Below are positions 9,404-16,396 of a DNA stretch of 35,655 nucleotides, one piece after another. This stretch comes from Candidatus Kapaibacterium sp. (GTDB lineage Bacteria; Bacteroidota; Ignavibacteria; Kapaibacteriales; UBA2268). The position numbers and the translations under genes were made by a program. Positions within the stretch are counted from its first letter, which is position 1; every line of letters starts with the position of its first letter. The notes under the pieces were generated by a model that did no database searches, had not been told where the DNA came from, and was given only the letters and a program-made list of their open reading frames with translations. Location: assembly GCA_023957315.1 (NCBI GenBank), contig JAMLHE010000023.1, positions 1 through 35,655 on the forward strand. Reading direction: 5' to 3'.

Positions 9404-9426
9404 CCGTCAGGTGTAACACCTGACGG
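9404..9426. repeat. near-perfect palindrome CCGTCAGGTGT-A-ACACCTGACGG
   Basis: Two 11-nt arms around a single central base, about 30 bp beyond the stop of the minus-strand gene 9455..10255. No T tract on either side. It may be a repeat element rather than a terminator. Confidence 0.55.
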
Positions 9427-9454
9427 GACGGGAATGTATCCTTTTTATTCATTT

Positions 9455-10255
9455 TCACTTTTGGTGTTTATAATACAACGTTTCTTTTAAAATATTCTCT
9501 AAATTATGCTTATTAGTTATACTGGTATCAAGAGCGCTAATTTTATCAAACTCATAATTAATATCTCTGAAAAATAAAAATTCTTGTTCATATATCTGAT
9601 TTTCAAATATGAAATATGCGGTTATATCAGGTCCTCCAACAATATAACCACCGGAACTACTAATTCCAGATAGACAAAAAGTAGTTAAATTTTTATAAAA
9701 TCTAAAAATTTTGGAAAATTTATCTAAATCAGGATGTTGACTAACATAAAACCAATAATCATTAGGATTAATTGAAAATCTGGAATTACTTGGGGGTTTT
9801 TTATTATTATTACTATATTCTATCTCTTTTGTCCAATAATGGTCTTTTTTTATTAAATCAATCCGCATATAATTATTTGGTCTATCAGAATCGAGATGCA
9901 AAATAATATCTCCGGAATTAGAATAAGAAGGGTTTAAATTTAAACGCTTATAAACAACTTCTCCCGTTAGATATTTAGCTGTATCATTAAATAATAAACG
10001 GGGAATCAAAATAATATTCGAAGTGTCAAAATCAATTTTTCTAAACGATCTTTTTAGTAATTTAATTAAACGAGATTTGTGCTTCAAATCGTAATCAAGG
10101 ATTAATTCCTTTATTCTGTGCACTTCATCATCATAAGTACTGTTATCAATTTCATCTTGCGCAATCATATAATTGATATTCAAAATTACAATTATTAAAG
10201 CAAAAGCTTTCAGTAATTTTGAATGCTTCAAGCTATGGTTTTTAAATAAAGCCAT
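9455..10255 (-). CDS. unrecognised AT-rich secreted protein
   Basis: A 266-residue protein. An AGAGGA Shine-Dalgarno lies about 8-9 nt before the ATG. The N-terminus has a basic region then a hydrophobic helix ending MIAQDE, giving a signal peptide of about 33 residues. The mature part is rich in Asn, Lys, Ile, Tyr and Asp, with no cysteine cluster or catalytic motif that I recognise. Segments such as INPNDYWFYVSQHPDLDKF and SSSGGYIVGGPDITAYFIFE suggest a compact alpha/beta secreted domain. It lies between repeat-rich gaps on both sides, and its base composition is more AT-rich than that of its neighbours gltX and the TonB receptor, which fits a recently acquired orphan. Function unknown. Confidence 0.65.
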   Translation of the reverse strand: MALFKNHSLKHSKLLKAFALIIVILNINYMIAQDEIDNSTYDDEVHRIKELILDYDLKHKSRLIKLLKRSFRKIDFDTSNIILIPRLLFNDTAKYLTGEVVYKRLNLNPSYSNSGDIILHLDSDRPNNYMRIDLIKKDHYWTKEIEYSNNNKKPPSNSRFSINPNDYWFYVSQHPDLDKFSKIFRFYKNLTTFCLSGISSSGGYIVGGPDITAYFIFENQIYEQEFLFFRDINYEFDKISALDTSITNKHNLENILKETLYYKHQK

Positions 10256-10667
10256 TTTGATATCCTCTATTGAATAGTGGCAAAAAAGTAGTTAACACAG
10301 GAGTATCTCGTAGATAAGATAATCTATGAGTACTCTTCCTCAAAGTATCCCCGAAAACTGAAGTATCTATGTATGTTCGTTGTTCCATCTTTCAAATTTT
10401 GAATTTTCAAGCCTATCATCAGAAATATTTTAATCCCACATGCAAACATACAAAAATGCTACGATAAAAGCAAATTTTCTTAAAAGTGCATTCCACCCCG
10501 TCTGCTTCGCAGACACCCCTCAAGAGGGGAATTTAAGAATTGATGTGGCAAATCGAAAATTAGCCTTGCCAAAATTCACCCTAATCTGATTGACTTCATT
10601 AGAAATGTGGAAAAATTTAGTTATTTTGCGTATTCGTTAAAATGTAAAATTAAGAAAATTAAAATTG
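10256..10667. other. intergenic region with one dispersed repeat
   Basis: About 410 bp between divergent genes. It holds a repeat with two hairpins at about 10493..10530 (listed separately) and, closer to gltX, AT-rich DNA that must contain the gltX promoter. No gene seen. Confidence 0.5.
10493..10530. repeat. dispersed double-hairpin repeat
   Basis: Two adjacent perfect stems: GTCTGC-TTC-GCAGAC (10500..10514) and CCCCTC-AA-GAGGGG (10516..10529), preceded by CCACCCC. The double-hairpin form is that of common bacterial interspersed palindromic repeats; only one copy is present in the window. Confidence 0.6.
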
Positions 10668-12119
10668 ATGAAAGTTAGAGTTAGATTTGCACCATCACCT
10701 ACGGGCTACTTGCACGTTGGCGGCTTGCGTACGGCATTGTACAACTATTTGTTTGCACGTAAGTATGGCGGTGCGATGATTTTGAGAATTGAAGATACCG
10801 ACAGGACGCGTTTGGTGGAAAATGCCACCGAAATGTTGATTGATTCGCTCAAATGGGCAGGCGTCGAATATGACGAAGGTCCTGATATAGGTGGCGAGTT
10901 CGGTCCTTATGTCCAATCCGAACGTTTGGCGATTTACCAAAAATACGTCGCGGAGTTGATTGGTAGCGGTCATGCTTATTATGCGTTCGATACTCAAGAT
11001 GAGATTGCTGCGATGCGCGAAAGCAAAACTGATTCCTTCGACACAAAGTACGACCGCAAAGTAATGAAACATCAGTTCACTTTAGGACCGGAAAAGACTA
11101 AAGAACTGCTCGAAAGTGGTGCAGAATATGTCGTGCGTCTCAATGTCCCCGAAAATCACGAAGTTCGCTTCCAAGATTTAATTCGTGGCGATGTTTCCGT
11201 CAATACGAATGATATTGATGACCAAATCTTGCTCAAATCAGACGGTTTCCCGACTTATCATCTTGCTAACGTGGTTGATGATTACACAATGGGCATTACA
11301 CACGTCATTCGTGGCGAAGAATGGTTGCCATCAACGCCGAAGCATGTCTTGTTGTACGAGTTTTTCGGTTGGCAATCGCCTCAATTTGCACATTTGCCAC
11401 TTTTGCTCAATCACGATAAGAGCAAACTCAGCAAAAGGCAAGGCTCGGTCGCAGTGGAAGATTTCCGCGAAAAAGGCTATCTCCGTGATGCATTTGTCAA
11501 TTTCATTGCTCTATTGGGTTGGAATCCGACCGCAGACCGAGAAATTTACGAAATTGAGGAGCTAATCGGCTTATTCAATCTCGAAAAAGTGAACAAGGGT
11601 GGCGCTGTTTTCGATACTGCAAAATTGGATTGGATGCAGCAACAATATTTGAAAGATTTACCCGCTGAATCGCTCGGCGGCATGCTCGAAACCGAATTGG
11701 CTAAGCATGGATTTAAGTCCGAAGATAGCACAAAAACTGCGGCGATTGCACATTTATTCCGCGAACGGGTGATTTTCGTGAGCGAAATCCCGACTTTTGC
11801 AAGTTACATGTTTGCTGATGATTACCCAATTGATAGCGAGTACCTTGCTAAACATTGGAATTCGGAAACTCAAAGTCTGATTTTACCTTTGATTGAAATT
11901 TACCGCAATCTGGACAGCTTTTCGCACGATGAAATTGCGGCTGTTACGAAAGAATATTCTAAAACGTCAAATAAAAAGATGGGCGAAATAATTCACCCGC
12001 TGAGATTGATTTTGACTGGAAAGCCAAACGGTGCAGGTATGTTCGACACTATGCAGCTAATTGGCAAGGAAAAATGTATTGGAAGATTTGATGATTTCGT
12101 TTCAAAATATGGAGTTTAA
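10668..12119 (+). CDS. gltX: glutamyl-tRNA synthetase
   Basis: A class I aminoacyl-tRNA synthetase of 483 residues that charges tRNA-Glu (in some lineages also tRNA-Gln). The N-terminal KVRVRFAPSPTGYLHVGG contains the HIGH-type signature, followed by ILRIEDTDRTR. The KMSKS-type loop is KLSKRQGS, about residue 255. The C-terminal anticodon-binding part keeps the bacterial GluRS features KKMGEIIHPLRLILTGKP and MQLIGKEKCIGRF. The start is the ATG at 10668; a TTG directly before it is open but adds nothing. A lipoprotein gene and a sigma-54-type regulator follow with gaps of 3 nt and 1 nt, so they probably share the transcript. Confidence 0.97.
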   Translation: MKVRVRFAPSPTGYLHVGGLRTALYNYLFARKYGGAMILRIEDTDRTRLVENATEMLIDSLKWAGVEYDEGPDIGGEFGPYVQSERLAIYQKYVAELIGSGHAYYAFDTQDEIAAMRESKTDSFDTKYDRKVMKHQFTLGPEKTKELLESGAEYVVRLNVPENHEVRFQDLIRGDVSVNTNDIDDQILLKSDGFPTYHLANVVDDYTMGITHVIRGEEWLPSTPKHVLLYEFFGWQSPQFAHLPLLLNHDKSKLSKRQGSVAVEDFREKGYLRDAFVNFIALLGWNPTADREIYEIEELIGLFNLEKVNKGGAVFDTAKLDWMQQQYLKDLPAESLGGMLETELAKHGFKSEDSTKTAAIAHLFRERVIFVSEIPTFASYMFADDYPIDSEYLAKHWNSETQSLILPLIEIYRNLDSFSHDEIAAVTKEYSKTSNKKMGEIIHPLRLILTGKPNGAGMFDTMQLIGKEKCIGRFDDFVSKYGV

Positions 12120-12122
12120 ATT

Positions 12123-12587
12123 ATGATGAAAATACTGTTGCTATCAATATTTACGATTCTCATTTCTTGCAGTTCTACACCGAAAAGTACTGATTGCTTG
12201 GGTGATAAAGACAGGGATTTTAAGATTCATTGGGGCAAAATCATCAAAGGCGATATGAATGGAAATAATTACACTTTGACAAGCGACAGAAAAATTCATA
12301 AAGGCGCCACTCAAAGCAATATTGTGGAAGGAGAGTTAATTGCAACTATCCAAGATGCTGAAGCATTTTGCCGTTTTTATTCGGATTTGATGAATGTTAT
12401 GTTACGAAACCAATCAATGTATGTTCCGGCTGATACGAATCATTTTATCGAATATACCAATCCGGGTATGAATTATAAATTTAGAGCATTGTGGAATCCG
12501 AATCATAGCAATTTAGGCAACCGAGATTTCAAAGCAATATATAAAAGATTGGAAGAATTTATTACTGTAAACAAAAGTACGAACTAA
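12123..12587 (+). CDS. small lipoprotein of unknown function
   Basis: A 154-residue protein. The signal peptide ends in the lipobox LISC with Cys16, followed by SSTPKST. The mature domain of about 135 residues has two further cysteines (DCLGDKD and AFCRFY) and no motif I recognise. The ATG is 3 nt after the gltX stop, and the regulator gene begins 1 nt after its own stop, so it sits inside a tight operon. The Ser residues after the Cys do not signal inner-membrane retention, so an outer-membrane location is the default. The link to gltX is probably only transcriptional. Confidence 0.75.
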   Translation: MMKILLLSIFTILISCSSTPKSTDCLGDKDRDFKIHWGKIIKGDMNGNNYTLTSDRKIHKGATQSNIVEGELIATIQDAEAFCRFYSDLMNVMLRNQSMYVPADTNHFIEYTNPGMNYKFRALWNPNHSNLGNRDFKAIYKRLEEFITVNKSTN

Positions 12588-12588
12588 A

Positions 12589-13992
12589 ATGAGAGTATTA
12601 ATTGTAGATGATAATGTTGATTTTGCAACGACAATAGCCGAAATAGTCGAATCTAACGGATTTCAGACTCAGGTAGTTTCCAATCCTACAGATGCAATTA
12701 GCAGAGTTGAGCGGTTTTTCAAGCAAATCAGTTTGATATTGCTCGACATTGAGTTTGGTCCCGACGAACAGTACGACGGACTTGACTTACTCGAAATCTT
12801 TCGACGTAATCATCCATATATTCCGGTAGTTATGATTTCCGGAAAAGGCACGATAGAATCGGCTGTGAGAGCTACTAAGCTGGGCGCCGTGAATTTTATC
12901 GAAAAAAGTACAATAAGCAAAGAACAAATCAAACAAGTTTTGCAAAGCAGCATTTATACCGAATCAGCCCCTGAAATAGAGGAAATCAGACGCTTTCTGG
13001 AAACTCATGGCTTAATGGGTCGGAGCAAGGCACTTTTGGACGTGGGCGACAGTATTATTCGCTATGGCAGAACGGATTTGAATGTGTTGATCACAGGTGA
13101 AACCGGAACAGGGAAAAAACTCGCTGCTAAAGCCATTCATGCTATCAGTCGTCGCGGCAAGCATCCTTTTATTACCGTTGACATCCCAAATATTCCACGA
13201 GAATTATTCCAAAGCGAGCTTTTTGGTCATATCAAAGGGTCATTTTCAGGTGCTACGGATACAAAGCGGGGCTTATTCCACGAAGCTAACAAAGGCACTT
13301 TGTTTTTAGATGAAATCGGCGAAATGACTTTGGATTTGCAATCAAATTTATTTATTCCAATCGAAGAAAAAGTAGTCCGCAAAGTTGGCTCCGTCAATAG
13401 CGAAGAAGTTGATATTCGTTTCATTTCGGCTACCGATAAGGATTTGGTTCTTGCAATGCGAGAATCACGATTTAGAGAGCAGCTTTATCACCGATTACGC
13501 GAATGTGAAATCAATATGCCTAATTTGGCTCAAAGGCAGGAAGATGTGCCGAATATTGCTGAGTTTTATATCCAAAAGCATAATGAAGATTACTCGGAAA
13601 CTAAGTTTTTATCTCCGTCAGCACTTGAATTTTTGGCAGAGCAAAAGTGGCCCGGCAACGTGCGTGAATTAGCCAGTGTAATACGCGTAGCAATGCAAAC
13701 CACTCGTACCGAAAAAGTCGAAGTCAATGATTTGTACAAAATCATTAATAGCGGCATGAAAAGTCATCACAATTCCGAAACACCGGAACAATTCATTACA
13801 GGCAACTCAACTCTGAAAGAAGATATTGCGCAAGTCGATAAACGCAAAATTGAAGCAACACTCGAAAAAAACAATGGGAACGTGAGCAAATCTGCCGCAG
13901 CTTTAGCAATAAGCCGCGAAACTTTACACAATAAAATTCGTAAGTATGGAATAAATGTGCAAATATTTAGAGTTCGTTCAAATAAAAAATGA
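12589..13992 (+). CDS. sigma-54-dependent response regulator (NtrC-type) with altered GAFTGA loop
   Basis: A 467-residue three-domain regulator. The receiver domain (about 1-120) has acidic residues D8/D9, phospho-acceptor Asp53 (LLDIEFG), Ser84 and Lys106. The AAA+ domain (about 140-375) has Walker A GETGTGKK (170-177), Walker B TLFLDEIGEM (237-246) and arginine-finger region FREQLYHRLRE. The Fis-type HTH (about 420-455) is NGNVSKSAAALAISRETLHN. The loop that contacts sigma-54, normally GAFTGA, reads GSFSGA (217-222), and other family positions differ (LFIPIEEKVVRKVGS in place of the usual LRVLQE-type helix). It may be weakly active or use another output. No histidine kinase gene is in the window; the two outer-membrane-like genes downstream are candidate co-transcribed partners. 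Confidence 0.9.
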   Translation: MRVLIVDDNVDFATTIAEIVESNGFQTQVVSNPTDAISRVERFFKQISLILLDIEFGPDEQYDGLDLLEIFRRNHPYIPVVMISGKGTIESAVRATKLGAVNFIEKSTISKEQIKQVLQSSIYTESAPEIEEIRRFLETHGLMGRSKALLDVGDSIIRYGRTDLNVLITGETGTGKKLAAKAIHAISRRGKHPFITVDIPNIPRELFQSELFGHIKGSFSGATDTKRGLFHEANKGTLFLDEIGEMTLDLQSNLFIPIEEKVVRKVGSVNSEEVDIRFISATDKDLVLAMRESRFREQLYHRLRECEINMPNLAQRQEDVPNIAEFYIQKHNEDYSETKFLSPSALEFLAEQKWPGNVRELASVIRVAMQTTRTEKVEVNDLYKIINSGMKSHHNSETPEQFITGNSTLKEDIAQVDKRKIEATLEKNNGNVSKSAAALAISRETLHNKIRKYGINVQIFRVRSNKK

Positions 13993-13999
13993 GGTTAAT

Positions 14000-14899
14000 A
14001 TGTTCAAATTTATGAATTTCATTCTTTTGATGTTGCTTATTTCAGCATCAAATTTTGCGATTATTTTTGCAGATGAAAACCAAGATATTGACAGTAACAA
14101 TGTTGATGATGATTTTGAAATGTTCAAACTAAGTTTCAAAAGCTCTTTTGAGCACCCAACAATTGCAATCAATTATGGTATAGTCACTCCATTTTATCAC
14201 GAAGATGCCGTCAGTGAGGATTTCGCTCCACTAAATAGTGTGAATGTTCAGTTCGGCATTGGCAATATTGACGAGATGAGTGAATTAAATTCAAGTGTAT
14301 TTAAGCACAAAAATAGTTTAATTGCAGTATCATACTACTCGCAGGTATTGGGTTCGCAAACTACAATCGGCGATGGTATCAGAACATCCGCTTGGAGTTT
14401 TGGACTTCAACAAAATAGCGGCTACGGTATTGGAAAATCTTCCCAAAAGCTTTTTTTCAATAGTATTTCAGGTATAACTTGGACAAGTCTGGATTTTGAA
14501 GATAAAACGAGCGACACGCTTCAACAGACTAATCTTGACGTTTTCGGTAGTCAACTAAGATTTGGAGATATGTTTGAAGCCTCAATGACTTTTTACCCGA
14601 TTGAGAATGTGGGATTAAATGTCGGCTACGAGCGAGCTATGGTGTACCCACGTCATATGTTTTGGTATTGGGCAGCGAGCGGAATAATTCAAGGAGCGGC
14701 TCAGGGCTTAACCGGCTGGTTCTCTAAGGCAGTAGTTATGAAAAGCCCCGTGGCAGGTGCTATTATGCACTTTGTTCTCGAAAATGCTGTAAATTACGGA
14801 TTTTTCGAGTTGAGGAAGAAAAATATGAATTGGCCCATCACTACCGTACCCCCATTTATATATGATTCATTCAAAGTCGGACTGACGTTCAGATTCTAA
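14000..14899 (+). CDS. outer-membrane-like protein, paralogue A
   Basis: A 299-residue protein. I choose the ATG at 14000 because GAGG lies 5 nt upstream and the product then begins with a proper signal peptide (MFKFMNFILLMLLISASNFA, cleaved near IIFADEN). An upstream ATG would extend the frame back inside the regulator gene. The mature part has alternating hydrophobic strands, many aromatics and a terminal Phe (VGLTFRF), typical of beta-barrel outer membrane proteins. It aligns with the next gene: SGYGIGKSSQKLFFNSISGI / DGYGYNFGKYSNFFLMHNSA, FELRKKNMNWP / YELRRKQAFYP, YDSFKVGLTFRF / FDSFKIAISLKL. No known family recognised. The start overlaps the regulator's end, suggesting coupling. Confidence 0.75.
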   Translation: MFKFMNFILLMLLISASNFAIIFADENQDIDSNNVDDDFEMFKLSFKSSFEHPTIAINYGIVTPFYHEDAVSEDFAPLNSVNVQFGIGNIDEMSELNSSVFKHKNSLIAVSYYSQVLGSQTTIGDGIRTSAWSFGLQQNSGYGIGKSSQKLFFNSISGITWTSLDFEDKTSDTLQQTNLDVFGSQLRFGDMFEASMTFYPIENVGLNVGYERAMVYPRHMFWYWAASGIIQGAAQGLTGWFSKAVVMKSPVAGAIMHFVLENAVNYGFFELRKKNMNWPITTVPPFIYDSFKVGLTFRF

Positions 14900-14953
14900 C
14901 AAGTTCCTCAGATTTGAACCGTCTATTACTAAAATTTCAGATGAGGATGTTGA

Positions 14954-15823
14954 TTGCGTAATTTATTTGTTTTGATGTTTTTATTGACATACACAGCTTC
15001 GGCTCAGATTGATGAAGAGCCGAGGCTTGTTCGTTTTTTTAAACAATTTTACTCCAAACCCGGGCATATTCAGAACCAAACTTATCTTTCGTCGCATTAT
15101 GGGCTGACTTTCCCTTCATTCGGATTCGACCAATTCGACACCGATTTGGCTAATGCTTTCAATCTTGAATTCAGCTATGGATTTATCCGATTGATTGAAG
15201 ATGAAACTTTTGAAGATTTGTTCAAACACCAATCTGAGTATCTTTTCATTGGCAATATCTCAACAAATTTCAAGACTTTCAACATCCAAAGCGATGGAGT
15301 TGTGAGCGATACTTGGCGATTCGGATTCGGTTTGAATGACGGTTACGGATACAATTTTGGCAAATACTCGAATTTCTTCCTGATGCACAATTCGGCATTA
15401 ACTTGGACAAGAACCGACTTTATTGACCGTTTATCACTCACATTTGACGATTCCTTGCTCAATGCCTTCGATGAAACTTTCAAATTTGGTGGTATGTGGA
15501 GCGCAGGCGTTAGAATGCAAATTTATAAATCAATTCATGTTGATTTAATTTACGAACATTCGCTTTATTACAAAAATTTCCTGCCTGCGGAATGGGTCGG
15601 AATGTGGTTTTTCGACAATGTAACTCAACGTTTTATCGAAATTTGGGAACCGGAATTATTCGAGCAATTCGGCAGAAATTACCCTTGGATGAAATTCACT
15701 TACAAAAATTTATTATCGCTTGTGATGTACGAACTCCGACGTAAACAAGCTTTTTACCCTTTCAATGGCGAAGGCACTTTCAATTTTGATTCGTTTAAAA
15801 TTGCGATCAGTCTGAAATTATAA
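14954..15823 (+). CDS. outer-membrane-like protein, paralogue B (TTG start)
   Basis: A 289-residue protein. The start is a TTG at 14954: an in-frame TGA directly precedes it, GAGG lies 7 nt upstream, and only this start gives a complete signal peptide (MRNLFVLMFLLTYTASAQ). The next internal Met would remove the positive n-region. It is a diverged tandem copy of the preceding gene, with the same block order and the shared motif FDSFKIAISLKL at the C-terminus. The many Phe and Tyr residues fit a beta-barrel. The gap between the two copies is 54 nt. Its 3' end overlaps the convergent gmk gene by 6 bp. Function unknown; the pair may form a hetero-complex or be expressed under different conditions. 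Confidence 0.75.
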   Translation: MRNLFVLMFLLTYTASAQIDEEPRLVRFFKQFYSKPGHIQNQTYLSSHYGLTFPSFGFDQFDTDLANAFNLEFSYGFIRLIEDETFEDLFKHQSEYLFIGNISTNFKTFNIQSDGVVSDTWRFGFGLNDGYGYNFGKYSNFFLMHNSALTWTRTDFIDRLSLTFDDSLLNAFDETFKFGGMWSAGVRMQIYKSIHVDLIYEHSLYYKNFLPAEWVGMWFFDNVTQRFIEIWEPELFEQFGRNYPWMKFTYKNLLSLVMYELRRKQAFYPFNGEGTFNFDSFKIAISLKL

Positions 15824-16396
15824 TTTTTCGGCGAAGCAATTTTCGGAGACAATTCGTTCCACCTCTTTAATAGTATCATCCAAGACATTATTCACTACCA
15901 CAAAATCGAATTCTGCAGCTGTATCGAGCTCCATTTTTGCTCTTGCCAATCGAACTTGAATCTGTGCTTCGCTTTCGGTGCTGCGTCCGCGTAGCCGCTC
16001 TTCGAGTACTTCAAGATTGGGCGGCGCCAAAAATATCAGCAGTGCATCTTTTGGATAATGCTGCCTAATCGAAAATGCACCCTTTACGTCAATATCGAAA
16101 ATCAGTAATTCATTATTGTCAAAAGCTTTTTCAACTTCACTTTTCAAAGTGCCATAATAATTGTCGAAAATTTGTTCGTATTCGACAAAATCATTTGCAT
16201 TTATTGATGATTCGAATTCCTCTTTGGAAAGATAGTAGTAATCAACTCCATCCTTCTCGTTCGGACGTTTCGCCCGTGTAGTAGCGGAGATTGAGAATCG
16301 AATACTTGGATGTTTCTGTATCAAAAAACGAGCTACAGTCGTTTTCCCGCCGCCGCTTGGCGATGATAGTACAATTAATCGCTTATTATTCGGCAT
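15818..16396 (-). CDS. gmk: guanylate kinase
   Basis: A 192-residue enzyme that phosphorylates GMP to GDP with ATP. It has P-loop SSPSGGGKTT (about 11-20), the GMP-binding segment SATTRAKRPNEKDGVDYYYL and the middle block LLIFDIDVKGAFSIRQHYP, all standard for bacterial Gmk, with normal length. The start overlaps the 3' end of the 893-residue repeat-protein gene by 11 bp, so it is translated from the thrS operon transcript. The C-terminus ends within 6 bp of the convergent outer-membrane gene. It is the last gene of the minus-strand unit. Confidence 0.96.
   Translation of the reverse strand: MPNNKRLIVLSSPSGGGKTTVARFLIQKHPSIRFSISATTRAKRPNEKDGVDYYYLSKEEFESSINANDFVEYEQIFDNYYGTLKSEVEKAFDNNELLIFDIDVKGAFSIRQHYPKDALLIFLAPPNLEVLEERLRGRSTESEAQIQVRLARAKMELDTAAEFDFVVVNNVLDDTIKEVERIVSENCFAEKL

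Larger units (their letters stand above)
8863..9454. repeat. intergenic mosaic of palindromic repeats, no gene
   Basis: About 590 bp between convergent genes, filled with short repeats. Two direct copies of a 27-bp unit beginning TGTAGGGACCGCAAC (8931..8957, 9017..9043) have an inverted partner at 9327..9351. A segment at 9044..9083 is the inverse of 29002..29043. A REP-like block lies at 9099..9145. An inverted pair built on TTGAATATCTATAACAA (around 9178) and TTGTTATAGATATTTAA (around 9286) flanks TTC-loop hairpins such as ACCCC-TTC-GGGGT (9248..9260). A 142-codon plus-strand ORF (8622..9050) runs into this area but is a shadow of the DUF4249 gene extended through repeats. Confidence 0.7.

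Noticed and set aside
13955..13999. Earlier start for the outer-membrane-like paralogue A
   Set aside because: It would place the start inside the regulator gene and destroy the signal peptide; GAGG before the ATG at 14000 is better.
13900..13999. Possible sigma-54 (-24/-12) promoter before the outer-membrane-like genes
   Set aside because: The only GG...GC candidate (in TGGAATAAATGTGC) has a 9-nt instead of a 10-nt spacer and poor flanks.
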